A program made the translations under genes and the position numbers. A model generated the notes under the pieces. It was given only the letters and a program-made list of their open reading frames with translations. It made no database searches and had not been told where the DNA came from. Of a DNA stretch of 64,000 nt, positions 56,166 to 64,000 are shown one piece after another. This DNA is from Collinsella sp. (lineage in GTDB: Bacteria > Actinomycetota > Coriobacteriia > Coriobacteriales > Coriobacteriaceae), in assembly GCA_031296755.1 (NCBI GenBank), contig JAUMMZ010000058.1, forward strand, positions 34,768 through 98,767. Direction: 5' to 3'. Position 1 is the stretch's first letter. The number at the start of each line of letters is the position of its first letter.

Positions 56166-57233
56166 CTATGCCTCGCGCATGAGCTGCACGAGCTTTTGTC
56201 TGGTCACCTTGGCCTGTTCGTTAGCCATATTGCGTTCGTTTCTAAAGGCCGCATCTGCAACGCTCATCAGGTCGGCATCGGAAATCTCGTCAAGGCCCAG
56301 CTCCTCGAGCGTCGTCGGCAGACCGACGCGCTGGCAAAACTCGAGCACCTGATTAAGCTCGGGCGCACGCTCCAGGCGCAGCTGCACCACCAGGCCAAAT
56401 GCCACGGCCTCACCATGCATGGCCTTGCACTCGGGCAGAATCGTCAGGCCGTTGGCTATGGCATGGGCAAGCGCTAGGCCACCACTCTCAAAGCCAACAC
56501 CCGAGAGCAGAATATTGCACTCGATCAGGCGCTCAACCGCTGGCGATGTACGGCCCTTTTTGAGATCGCGCTTGGCAGCGACGCCGCACTCCATGAGTGT
56601 GTCATAGCAGGCACGAGCCGCAACCAAGGCCAAGTGTCCCGGCGCGCCACCGTGCTCGTTAGCGCCGTGCGCCGCGGCGCACGAACGCGCCTCGAAATAC
56701 GTTGCCAGCGCATCGCCCATACCAGCGACCGTCATACGCAGCGGAGCCGCCGAGACCACGTTGGTATCGACCACGACCAGGTCTGGATTCTTCTCGAGCA
56801 TCAGGTAGCGGTCGAACGACCCATCCTCGTGATACAGCACCGAAATCGCACTGCACGGACCGTCCATCGAAGCCGCCGTGGGGCATACGCACAACGGCAA
56901 CTCGGCATAAAACGCAACGGCCTTGGCGATATCGAGCATTTTGCCGCCGCCAATACCCACCACCATGTCGCAATACTCGGCCTGGGCTTCCTTAGCCATT
57001 TTTACAACGGCTTCTTCCGTACACGGACCGTTATAGATCTTAAAGAATGGCTCGCTTAGGTCTTCGTCCAGAAATCCATCGACGATCTGCTTGCACAGCC
57101 GATCCTCGGTGCCCTGGTCAAACAAGACATAGGCAGCGCAGCCCAACCATGACAAATACCTGCCCTGACGCGAAAGTTCGCCCGGCCCCTGAACATACCG
57201 GCCAGGACCGCCATAAACCATGGGAAGCGCCAT
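56166..57233 (-). CDS. Iron-type alcohol dehydrogenase family, glycerol dehydrogenase-like
   Basis: A 355-residue group III polyol dehydrogenase. The NAD-binding VVGIGGGKMLDIAKAVAFY and the following CPTAASMDGPCSAISVLY match GldA-type enzymes, as does MTVAGMGDALATYFEA with metal-binding Asp. His residues in LALAHAIANGL and AMHGEAVAFG complete the metal site. It probably oxidises glycerol or reduces dihydroxyacetone-like substrates; substrate not proven. It lies 120 bases downstream of the other dehydrogenase but is separated from it by a terminator. Confidence 0.85.
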   Translation of the reverse strand: MALPMVYGGPGRYVQGPGELSRQGRYLSWLGCAAYVLFDQGTEDRLCKQIVDGFLDEDLSEPFFKIYNGPCTEEAVVKMAKEAQAEYCDMVVGIGGGKMLDIAKAVAFYAELPLCVCPTAASMDGPCSAISVLYHEDGSFDRYLMLEKNPDLVVVDTNVVSAAPLRMTVAGMGDALATYFEARSCAAAHGANEHGGAPGHLALVAARACYDTLMECGVAAKRDLKKGRTSPAVERLIECNILLSGVGFESGGLALAHAIANGLTILPECKAMHGEAVAFGLVVQLRLERAPELNQVLEFCQRVGLPTTLEELGLDEISDADLMSVADAAFRNERNMANEQAKVTRQKLVQLMREA

Positions 57234-57303
57234 ACGAGAATCCGCCCTTCATCAAACAACGATTGGTGCAAAGCAACCTGACCCCTTTGCACCATAGCAA
57301 AAA

Positions 57304-57332
57304 GGGGCCTCGTGCATAGAGCACGAGACCCC
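57304..57332 (-). terminator. Terminator between the two dehydrogenase genes
   Basis: GGGGCCTCGTGC and GCACGAGACCCC with a 5-base loop; on the minus strand it is followed by CTTTTTGC. It lies 22 bases after the upstream dehydrogenase stop. Confidence 0.8.
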
Positions 57333-57353
57333 TTGCAAGACAGCGAGAGTCGA

Positions 57354-58577
57354 TTAGAAATCGATGTCGGTGTCGTAGTAGCAGGCCTTGAGGATCTTCT
57401 CGAAGTCGGCAGCCTTGGTCTCACGCGGGTTCTCGGGCGTGCAGGCGTCCTGCTCGGCGTTCGCGGCGATCTCGGGCAGCTTGGCGAGGAACTCCTCCTC
57501 GGAGACCATCTGCGGGTTCTCGGCGTCGACCTTCACGCCACCATTCGCGTAATCCTTGATGGACTGCGGAATGTTGAGCTGGTCGTTGAGGTCGCGAATC
57601 TTCTGGACGAGCGCAGCGATGAGCTCCTCGTTGGTCTCGCCGGGAAGGTGCAGGATCTCCTTGGCCACGTAAGCGTAACGCTCAGCAGCACGCGGGTCCT
57701 TGGAGTTCCACTGGATGACCTTGCCCAGGTACATGGCGTTAGCGGCACCGTGGATGATGTGGCCGTTCTCGAAGGCAGCACCGGTCTTGTGAGCCATGGA
57801 GTGAACGATGCCGAGCAGGCCCGAGGAGAAGGCGATACCGGCGATGCACTGAGCCTCATGCATGTGCTGACGGGCCTCATGGTCGCCAGCATAGGACTTG
57901 GGCAGCCACTCGACGATCTCGCGGATGCCGTGCAGAGCGTTGGCGTCGGTGAACATAGAGGCGCAGGTGGAAACGTAGGCCTCCATGCAGTGGGTCAGAG
58001 CATCCATGCCGGTGTGAGCGCACAGCTTGGCGGGCATGGTGTAGGTGAGCTCGGGGTCGACGATGGCGACATCAGGGGTGATGTTGAAGTCGGCCAGCGG
58101 GTACTTGATGCCCTTGGCGTAGTCGGTGATGACGGAGAAGGCAGTGACCTCGGTAGCGGTACCGGAGGTAGAGGAGATGGCGCAGAAATGAGCCTTCTGA
58201 CGCAGCTCAGGGAAGCTGAACGGCTGGATGATGTTATCGAAGGACTCCTCGGGATACTCGTAGAAGACCCACATGGCCTTAGCGGCATCGATGGGCGAGC
58301 CGCCGCCGATGGCGATAATCCAGTCGGGCTCGAACTCGCGCATGGCCTCGGCGCCCTTCATGACCGTCTCGATGGACGGGTCGGACTCGACGCCCTCGAA
58401 CAGCTTGACCTCGAAGCCGCCCTCTTTGAGGTCGGCCTCAACGTCCTGCAGGAATCCGCCGCGGCGCATAGAGCTGCCGCCAGAAACGATGATGGCCTTC
58501 TTGCCCTTGAGGTTCTTCACCTCGTGGCGAGCGCCCTCACCAAAGTACAGATCGCGAGGATTGGTAAAACGTCCCAT
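57354..58577 (-). CDS. Iron-containing alcohol dehydrogenase (butanol/1-propanol type)
   Basis: A 407-residue group III alcohol dehydrogenase. ATG 58577 is chosen (MGRFTNPRDLYFGEGA) since AGGAGGCACAGT precedes it. Coenzyme region IIAIGGGSPIDAAKAMWVFY, then ISSTSGTATEVTAFSVI. Iron ligands are in DALTHCMEAYVS, GIVHSMAHKTGA and FENGHIIHGAANA. Such enzymes reduce aldehydes to alcohols with NAD(P)H during fermentation. Confidence 0.9.
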   Translation of the reverse strand: MGRFTNPRDLYFGEGARHEVKNLKGKKAIIVSGGSSMRRGGFLQDVEADLKEGGFEVKLFEGVESDPSIETVMKGAEAMREFEPDWIIAIGGGSPIDAAKAMWVFYEYPEESFDNIIQPFSFPELRQKAHFCAISSTSGTATEVTAFSVITDYAKGIKYPLADFNITPDVAIVDPELTYTMPAKLCAHTGMDALTHCMEAYVSTCASMFTDANALHGIREIVEWLPKSYAGDHEARQHMHEAQCIAGIAFSSGLLGIVHSMAHKTGAAFENGHIIHGAANAMYLGKVIQWNSKDPRAAERYAYVAKEILHLPGETNEELIAALVQKIRDLNDQLNIPQSIKDYANGGVKVDAENPQMVSEEEFLAKLPEIAANAEQDACTPENPRETKAADFEKILKACYYDTDIDF

Positions 58578-59077
58578 ACTGTGCCTCCTAAACAAGCCCC
58601 TCTTAGACTTGCGTATATAACGGAGCACCCAATTGGCTCCGTTAGGACCGGTTTGCGCGTTGCCGGCGATGACAATGCGCGATGTCTAAACGTCTCAACG
58701 CTCAGACAAACATTATTTTACCGTTCTGGTTGGTCAGTTATTCACCTAAAGCCGCCAATGATGAAACGTTTTTTCTATCCCTGAAGACCCTTGTGCGGCA
58801 TTCATACTCCCAAGCTGGGCAAACGTTTTATCAAGGTTGACTACATATCCCGGGCAGGACGGTGCCCCTCCAAAATATGCACCGTTCGCCGCCAAAAATC
58901 GACCGTTTGCGGCACCGTGATACCACTCGTTCGTCCAAGGTGCCGACATTTGTGCGACATCCGTCTTCGTGGTGCAAAGGTGCAAGTCCAAGTGCGGCAC
59001 CCCCGGTGTGCCACATGCGGGTAAACTAGAACCTTATATAGAAACATTTGAACCCTAACCGCAGCAAAGGAGGCCCC
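58578..59077. other. 500-base divergent intergenic region
   Basis: Holds the promoters of the leftward dehydrogenase and the rightward TPR genes. No RNA gene, repeat or attachment motif was recognised. Short frames on both strands look random. Confidence 0.5.
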
Positions 59078-60154
59078 ATGGCATTCGATCCCATTCAAGA
59101 GGATTGCCATCGCCTCGTTCTTGAGGCCTTGCGCCGCGACAATATCCCGCTCACCGACGCTGCCGCCGTAGAGCATCTGATGGAACAATTCACCCGCAAC
59201 CCCGCACCGCTCATCGTGCACGACCGCGACCGCGCCGGGCACCTCATTGCCAAGGTGGTCGAGGCTGTCGACTACCGCATTCCCTTTATCCCTGACGATA
59301 CCCAGGCAGAGCAGGAAGAGGCAGCTGCCGAGAACATGCTCCGCGAGGCAGCCGCGCTCGATCCGGCCAACTGGGACGCTCAGCGCATGCTGACCGCCCT
59401 CACCGCCAGCTCCAACGAGGAATACGTGCAGTATCTGGTATCCAAGTGCGACGAGGTGGAGCACGACCTAGCGCTCAAAATCGCCTCGGCCCAGGACCCC
59501 TACGAGCGCGAGGCCGCAGGCGACCTTACGCGCCGCCCCTATCTGCGCTGGCTTGCCGCCTTGGCATCGCGCGCCCTCATTAGCGGCCGTTATCGCATGT
59601 CGCTAGAAGCCGCAAACCGCAGCCTCGACTTTGCCCCCAACGACCCTGCCGGCGTCCGCCACACCGCGATGCTCGCCATGGCAAAGCTCGAATACCCCGC
59701 CGAGGAGCTCAAGCGCTTTCGCTCTGCCCACTCCGTCCCCTATCTCGCCAACACGCCGCTACGCCGTCGTCCCAAGGACGCTGAGCGCGACTTGGACCCG
59801 TGGACGCTCATCGCGCTGATGAGCACTGCCTGGCGCGAGCTGGACTACGAGGGTGCCGAGCACTACTTGCGCATCCTTGCACGCTCGTGCCCGCACGCAG
59901 CCGAGGCGCTCTACTTCCAAACCGAGTTTCCCGATGGCGTCTATGCCCGCGTCAACGTAGGTGCAGGCTCCACCGACGAGCTCGTCCTTGCACTGTCCGA
60001 GGCGACGCCGGTACTGCAAGAGGGCCTGGGCGCTCCCGACAACGCCAGCTTTGCCGCCTGGGTCGCCACCAACGACATCGTGCGTTCCCAGATCGACGAG
60101 CGCATCCTGCGCGCAGCCGAGCAGGGGCTTCCATTTAAGGGAGGGGACCTCTAA
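59078..60154 (+). CDS. TPR-like helical protein of unknown function (1 of 2)
   Basis: A 358-residue protein starting after AAGGAGGCCCC. Repeated helical hairpins, for example LAALASRALISGRYRMSLEAANRSLDFAPNDPAGVRHTAML, resemble tetratricopeptide units of ST7-like proteins. Such proteins are scaffolds. The stop overlaps the next start by one base. The next gene encodes a protein with a similar design, so the two are probably diverged duplicates working as a pair. Confidence 0.65.
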   Translation: MAFDPIQEDCHRLVLEALRRDNIPLTDAAAVEHLMEQFTRNPAPLIVHDRDRAGHLIAKVVEAVDYRIPFIPDDTQAEQEEAAAENMLREAAALDPANWDAQRMLTALTASSNEEYVQYLVSKCDEVEHDLALKIASAQDPYEREAAGDLTRRPYLRWLAALASRALISGRYRMSLEAANRSLDFAPNDPAGVRHTAMLAMAKLEYPAEELKRFRSAHSVPYLANTPLRRRPKDAERDLDPWTLIALMSTAWRELDYEGAEHYLRILARSCPHAAEALYFQTEFPDGVYARVNVGAGSTDELVLALSEATPVLQEGLGAPDNASFAAWVATNDIVRSQIDERILRAAEQGLPFKGGDL

Positions 60155-61197
60155 TGGATCCGAGCGTCTACATCCCCGCCTACTTGGAGCGCACCTATCT
60201 GGCGTCGCACCCCGAGCTCACCGATGCAGCACGCGAGCTTGTCCATAACGACGTGAGCGTCAACCCTCATAAATATGCGCAGACCGAGCATGCCCAGGCA
60301 CTGCTGTCCTATGCAGGCGTCCACCGCCACCTGCTCGACGAGCTCCATCGCATCGAGGACATGGGCAGCGACGAGGAGTTTGAACAGACGCGCAACCGCC
60401 TGTTCGACGATATGCGCGATGAGCTGCTCAAGATCGTCCGCATCGACGCGCTGGCCGTCGATGCCCAGCTGCTCGCCATCATTTTGGCGGACACGCCCGT
60501 CGACGCCTGCCTGGGCGACCTGATGAAACTCGAGGCGACCACGGCCGATTACCTGCAGCGAAGCGTGCCCGGGTTCGACATGGAGGCCCCGCACTACTGG
60601 GCCAACAAGGTGCTGGCAGACGGCGTGACGGCGGCCGATCTCACCGTGAGCGAGCCGGCTCTTATCGGGTGGCTCCACACACTCGAGGCCATCTCGCAGC
60701 TGTGCATGGCGAGCGCCCGCTACCGTGCTGCCGCCAACTACGCCCGCCGTGTTCTTAAGGCGGAAGGCTATCCCACCCGAGCTGCAGGCACCGTGTTGCT
60801 CGCCCTCGCTCGCCTGGAAGACCAGGACGGCTTTTTTGCCCTGGCCCACCAGCTCGAGGAAGAGATCGGGGCTGACGCGCTCGAGAACTCTCCTTGGTAT
60901 CTACTCGCCCGCACGATTCTACTGTTCAAAACGAACAAGATGCGCCCGGCGACACGCGCGCTGCGCGAGTTTGCCAACCGCTGCGAGGGCGGCGCATTCT
61001 TTTTGCTGAACCCCATGTATCAGACACCGTACCTTCCCTGCCGGCCCGAACCGCACGACCCCTGGGACCTTTCGCATCAGGCAGTTTGGGAAGCGGACGG
61101 TATTATCTCGGACACTCCCGACTTTGCCCCCTGGGCCAATGCCTGCGAAGACGTGTCGCAACTTGCCCAGGAATTTGCGCGCCGCTACGGCTTTTAG
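60154..61197 (+). CDS. TPR-like helical protein of unknown function (2 of 2)
   Basis: A 347-residue helical protein starting at the last base of the preceding stop. GWLHTLEAISQLCMASARYRAAANYARRVLKAEGYPTRAAGTVLLALARLEDQ matches the helical layout of its neighbour. No enzymatic motif is seen. It precedes the MurT-GatD gene by 45 bases, so a link to cell-wall synthesis is possible but only positional. Confidence 0.65.
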   Translation: MDPSVYIPAYLERTYLASHPELTDAARELVHNDVSVNPHKYAQTEHAQALLSYAGVHRHLLDELHRIEDMGSDEEFEQTRNRLFDDMRDELLKIVRIDALAVDAQLLAIILADTPVDACLGDLMKLEATTADYLQRSVPGFDMEAPHYWANKVLADGVTAADLTVSEPALIGWLHTLEAISQLCMASARYRAAANYARRVLKAEGYPTRAAGTVLLALARLEDQDGFFALAHQLEEEIGADALENSPWYLLARTILLFKTNKMRPATRALREFANRCEGGAFFLLNPMYQTPYLPCRPEPHDPWDLSHQAVWEADGIISDTPDFAPWANACEDVSQLAQEFARRYGF

Positions 61198-61242
61198 CGA
61201 CGCAATCGCCCCGACCATGTCATCTATGTTAGGAACGGTTTC

Positions 61243-63420
61243 ATGAACCTCCGCTCATCTCTTGCCTGCACCTCGAGCGATATCGCTCGCTGGGGGCTGC
61301 GCTCCGTCCTTAAGCGCCAGGGCGGCGTACTCCCCGGCCGCATCGCCATGAAGATCGACCCCGAGTTGCTGAGCGACCTCGCCGGCCTTGTCGACCGCAG
61401 CGTGGTGATCACCGGCACCAACGGTAAGACCACCACCTCCAACCTCATCGCCGACGCCGTTGCCGCCAGCGGCGCCACCGTGGTATGCAACCGCGCCGGC
61501 AACAATATGGAGCCTGGTGTGGTGGGTGCTCTGCTCGAGGCCCGCGGCGGCCTTAAGCACACCAGCAGCGGCAAGCGCGTGGGCATTTTTGAGTGTGACG
61601 AGCTCTACACCGTACGCGTTCTGCCCAAGCTAAAGCCGACGTACTTTGTGCTGCTCAACCTCTTCCGCGACCAGCTGGATCGCTATGGCGAGATCGATCA
61701 CACCCAGGAGGTCATCGCCCATGCGTTGGAGCTCTCGCCGACAACAACGCTTATCTACAACGCCGACGACCCGCTGTGCGCCTCAATTGCCGCGCGCGTT
61801 CCCAACGCGAGTATTGCCTTTGGCATCGACGGCGCCACCAACACCGAGTCCGACCGTATTAGCGACTCACGTTTTTGCTCACAGTGCAACGCCCCGTTGG
61901 AGTACGACTACGTACAGTATGGTCAACTCGGCGCCTACCATTGCCCCTCGTGCGGTTGGGCCCGTCCTGCGCTTGTCCGTCGCGTAACGGGCGTGGAGCT
62001 CGGCTGCGACGGCTACGGCTTTGACCTGGTGTTTGGATCTGGTTCCAGCGCGCCAGCCGCACACATCGCCACGCGTTACAACGGCCTGTACATGGTCTAC
62101 AACGTTGCCGCTGCATTCTTTGCCGCACATGAGTTGGGCGTGGACCCGGCGCATCTGCAGCCCACGCTCGATGCCTACGTCCCCGCCGGCGGACGCATGG
62201 GCCGCTGGGATATCGCCGGCCGCACCGTCGAGGCCAACCTGGCTAAGAATCCCGTGGGCTTCGATCGACAGATCCAATCCATTAAGACGGCAGGCGGCAG
62301 ACTCTGCGCTTTCTTCCTCAACGACAACGATGCCGACGGCCACGATGTATCGTGGATCTACGACGTCGACTTTGAACGCATCGCCGACACGCCGGATCTT
62401 GTCGCCTTTGCCGGCGGCACGCGCGCACACGACATGCAGGTGCGCCTCAAGTACGCCGGCATCGATGCCGCGATTATCTCGGACGTCGCGCAGGCAATTG
62501 GCGCCGTGGCAGACGAGGCCGCCGATGACACCTTCTACGCCGTCGCCAACTACACGGCCTTCCCGCCGCTGGTCAAGGAGCTCGATGGGCTGAAAGGCGC
62601 CACCGCCGACGCTGTTGCCGGGCGCGCCGTAGCCCGTGCCGACGGCAGCGCTCTTCCTGTCGGCATCGCGCCAGTCGAGCTTTCGCGCCCGCTGCGCATC
62701 GTCTACCTGTATCCCGATGCGCTCAACCTCTACGGCGACGGCGGCAATGTTATCGCGCTCGAGCGCCGCTGCGCCTGGCGCGGCATTCCCGTGCGCGTGG
62801 ACGAGGTCCGCATGGGCGAAACGCTTGATTTGACCGATGCCGATATCCTCATGATGGGTGGCGGCTCCGACCGCGACCAGCTAGCCGTGGCACACGAGCT
62901 GCTCGCTCAAAAAGACAAGGTCGCAGCCTATGTTGAGGATGGCGGCTCGCTGCTTGCCATCTGTGGCAGCTATCAGCTGCTCGGCCGTTCGTACTACATG
63001 GGCGACGATCGCATTGAGGGCCTGGGCGTCATTGCCGCCGAAACCGTACGCGGCTCCGACCGCCTGATTGGCAACGTAGCCGTCAAAACCGATCTGGCAC
63101 CTGAGCCCTTTGTGGGATTCGAGAACCATGGAGGTCGCACCCTGCTCGACGCGGAGGCAACGCCGCTCGGAACGTCCGTCGTCGCGGGCACCGGCAACAA
63201 CGGCGATGATGGCCTTGAGGGCCTCATCTACAAGGGCGTCATCGGTACGTACCTGCACGGCCCGGCGCTGCCCAAGAACCCCGAACTCGCCGACTGGCTG
63301 ATCGCGCACGCCCTCGAGCGCCGCGGCGATGCGCAGGCCACAGCCCTGCTGCCGCTCAAGCCCCTCGACGACACCTACGAGCACGCCGCCCACGACGCCG
63401 CCGTGAAGCTCCTCCCCTAG
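61243..63420 (+). CDS. MurT-GatD fusion: lipid II isoglutaminyl synthase (amidating)
   Basis: A 725-residue single polypeptide combining both subunits of the lipid II amidase. Residues 1-460 are the Mur ligase part: P-loop VVITGTNGKTTTSNL, a four-Cys zinc ribbon (CSQCNAP ... CPSCGW) diagnostic of MurT, and FFLNDNDADGHDVSWIYDVD with DUF1727-type residues. Residues 480-725 are the GatD glutamine amidotransferase: IVYLYPDALNLYGDGGN, catalytic Cys in LLAICGSYQLLG, His in YLHGPALPKNPELADW. Usually two genes; here fused. It amidates D-Glu of the stem peptide to isoglutamine. Confidence 0.9.
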   Translation: MNLRSSLACTSSDIARWGLRSVLKRQGGVLPGRIAMKIDPELLSDLAGLVDRSVVITGTNGKTTTSNLIADAVAASGATVVCNRAGNNMEPGVVGALLEARGGLKHTSSGKRVGIFECDELYTVRVLPKLKPTYFVLLNLFRDQLDRYGEIDHTQEVIAHALELSPTTTLIYNADDPLCASIAARVPNASIAFGIDGATNTESDRISDSRFCSQCNAPLEYDYVQYGQLGAYHCPSCGWARPALVRRVTGVELGCDGYGFDLVFGSGSSAPAAHIATRYNGLYMVYNVAAAFFAAHELGVDPAHLQPTLDAYVPAGGRMGRWDIAGRTVEANLAKNPVGFDRQIQSIKTAGGRLCAFFLNDNDADGHDVSWIYDVDFERIADTPDLVAFAGGTRAHDMQVRLKYAGIDAAIISDVAQAIGAVADEAADDTFYAVANYTAFPPLVKELDGLKGATADAVAGRAVARADGSALPVGIAPVELSRPLRIVYLYPDALNLYGDGGNVIALERRCAWRGIPVRVDEVRMGETLDLTDADILMMGGGSDRDQLAVAHELLAQKDKVAAYVEDGGSLLAICGSYQLLGRSYYMGDDRIEGLGVIAAETVRGSDRLIGNVAVKTDLAPEPFVGFENHGGRTLLDAEATPLGTSVVAGTGNNGDDGLEGLIYKGVIGTYLHGPALPKNPELADWLIAHALERRGDAQATALLPLKPLDDTYEHAAHDAAVKLLP

Positions 63421-63426
63421 CACCCC

Positions 63427-63465
63427 ACCACCACAAAGGGGACAGGCACCTTTGTGGTGGTTTTT
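63427..63465 (+). terminator. Intrinsic terminator after murT-gatD
   Basis: CCACCACAAAGG and CCTTTGTGGTGG with a 9-base loop followed by TTTTT; starts seven bases after the stop. Confidence 0.85.
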
Positions 63466-63504
63466 CAGTTTGCCAACGATATGTGAACGGTTAAAAAAGT
63501 CTGC

Positions 63505-63510
63505 TATACT
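63505..63510 (+). promoter_or_regulatory. -10 element of the tRNA-Glu gene
   Basis: TATACT eleven bases before the tRNA; the -35 is weak. Confidence 0.55.
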
Positions 63511-63520
63511 CTTTCCCGCT

Positions 63521-63597
63521 GTCCCCATCGTCTAGCGGCCAAGGACGCCACCCTTTCAAGGTGGATATCGCGGGTTCGAATCCCGCTGGGGGCACCA
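63521..63597 (+). tRNA. tRNA-Glu (anticodon TTC)
   Basis: Complete cloverleaf: acceptor GTCCCCA/TGGGGGC, anticodon stem CCACC/GGTGG with loop CTTTCAA (anticodon TTC), T arm CGGGTTCGAATCCCG, encoded CCA at 63595-63597. Confidence 0.95.
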
Positions 63598-63610
63598 CAG
63601 AACCTAAGAA

Positions 63611-63640
63611 GCCCGTTACCAATTCGGTAGCGGGCTTTTT
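63611..63640 (+). terminator. Terminator after tRNA-Glu
   Basis: GCCCGTTACC and GGTAGCGGGC around AATTC, followed by TTTTT. Confidence 0.85.
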
Positions 63641-63767
63641 GCTACCCATACGCCGGGATTCGAACCCGACAGGGTGCGGAGCTGAGGAAACGCGAAGCGT
63701 TTTCCAGCGCAGCACGCAAGGAGCGGAGCGACGCAGCGGAAACGAGCGGCGCCAGCCGCACGCGGAC

Positions 63768-63863
63768 ATCCCGCTGGGGGCACCATTTAAATTAAGAAGC
63801 CCGTTACCCTCGCGGTGGCGGGCTTTTTGATACCCATGTGCCGGGATTCGAACCCGACAGGGT
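63768..63863 (+). repeat. Partial duplication of the tRNA-Glu 3' end and its terminator
   Basis: ATCCCGCTGGGGGCACCA at 63768-63785 duplicates 63580-63597 exactly. A second copy of the GCCCGTTACC terminator and of the following GCCGGGATTCGAACCCGACAG (cf. 63651) lies about 188 bases downstream of the first. It looks like a tandem duplication or an integration scar at the tRNA gene. Confidence 0.75.
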
Positions 63864-63920
63864 CGCGCGCGCAGACGTGGTGTAAGAGTGTCCTGAGGTC
63901 CGTCGCTGCAAGTCCCGATG

Positions 63921-64000
63921 TTACTCCTTCTTGAGACCGCGCTTCTCGACTATCTCGTCCACTATCTCCCTGGCGCGCCGCCCGAGCGCGCGGCGCCTCC
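63921..64000 (-). CDS. C-terminal end of a gene running off the right edge
   Basis: On the minus strand the frame ending in TAA (63921-63923) reads RRAREIVDEIVEKRGLKKE at its end. Basic, helical, too short to assign; the rest is outside the window. Confidence 0.45.
   Translation of the reverse strand, partial: RRRALGRRAREIVDEIVEKRGLKKE

Noticed and set aside
63768..63785. Second tRNA-Glu gene
   Set aside because: Only the 18 bases of the 3' end are duplicated; no D arm or anticodon arm precedes it.

Overview
The window is from a high-GC actinobacterium, most likely Collinsella or a close relative in the Coriobacteriia. This rests on the protein types, the codon bias and the mix of core genes with a Firmicutes-style conjugative element; no marker gene such as rRNA is present to confirm it.

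Layout. Positions 1-6104 are chromosomal backbone: the tail of an ATPase gene, a divergent type II topoisomerase pair (304-4587), a decayed ATPase gene and a flavodoxin-family gene. Positions 49580-64000 are backbone again: guaA, type I asparaginase, a small regulator, a HAD-like protein, a DUF1648 protein, ychF, a polyferredoxin, two iron-type alcohol dehydrogenases, two TPR-like genes, a fused MurT-GatD lipid II amidation enzyme, and tRNA-Glu.

Between them lies about 43 kb of accessory DNA that appears to have grown by repeated site-specific integration at the 3' end of guaA. The sequence encoding the last residues of GuaA (Glu-Trp-Glu-stop) recurs six times in the same orientation, near 6728, 9476, 12036, 16784, 19232 and 49581. 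These copies divide the region into five tandem units: (1) a PH-domain protein, a body-only yjdF fragment and a ToxN/AbiQ-like toxin; (2) three methyltransferases behind a DtxR/IdeR-like operator; (3) a Mef-like exporter plus an Msr(D)-like ABC-F protein; (4) an AbiF/AbiD-type HEPN protein followed by two promoter-bearing structured RNA genes, and a riboswitch-controlled yjdF; (5) a 30-kb integrative conjugative element (ICE). Only the ICE has a recognisable integrase, so the small units look non-autonomous.

The ICE carries, left to right: HTH regulators, a Rep-like gene with internal iterons and a helicase loader, PcfB, VirD4, Maff2, PrgI and VirB4, a glucosaminidase-NlpC/P60 hydrolase, a VirB6-like protein, a VaFE-repeat surface adhesin and a class B sortase. 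A 1.8-kb lincosamide-nucleotidyltransferase/IS1595 transposon with intact 8-bp target duplications follows. Next come an unrecognised two-gene cassette (a nuclease-like protein and a Gly-rich membrane protein), relaxase and MobC, ParB and ParA, a YraN-like protein, integrase, excisionase and an XRE regulator. CGTAC-type operators are shared by the parAB and xis/XRE promoters, suggesting one regulator controls both maintenance and excision.

The best candidates for undescribed biology are the AbiF gene with its twin RNA genes, the two-gene membrane/nuclease cassette, the guaA island array itself, and a C-terminal tail shared by three otherwise unrelated ICE proteins, which may be a transfer signal.
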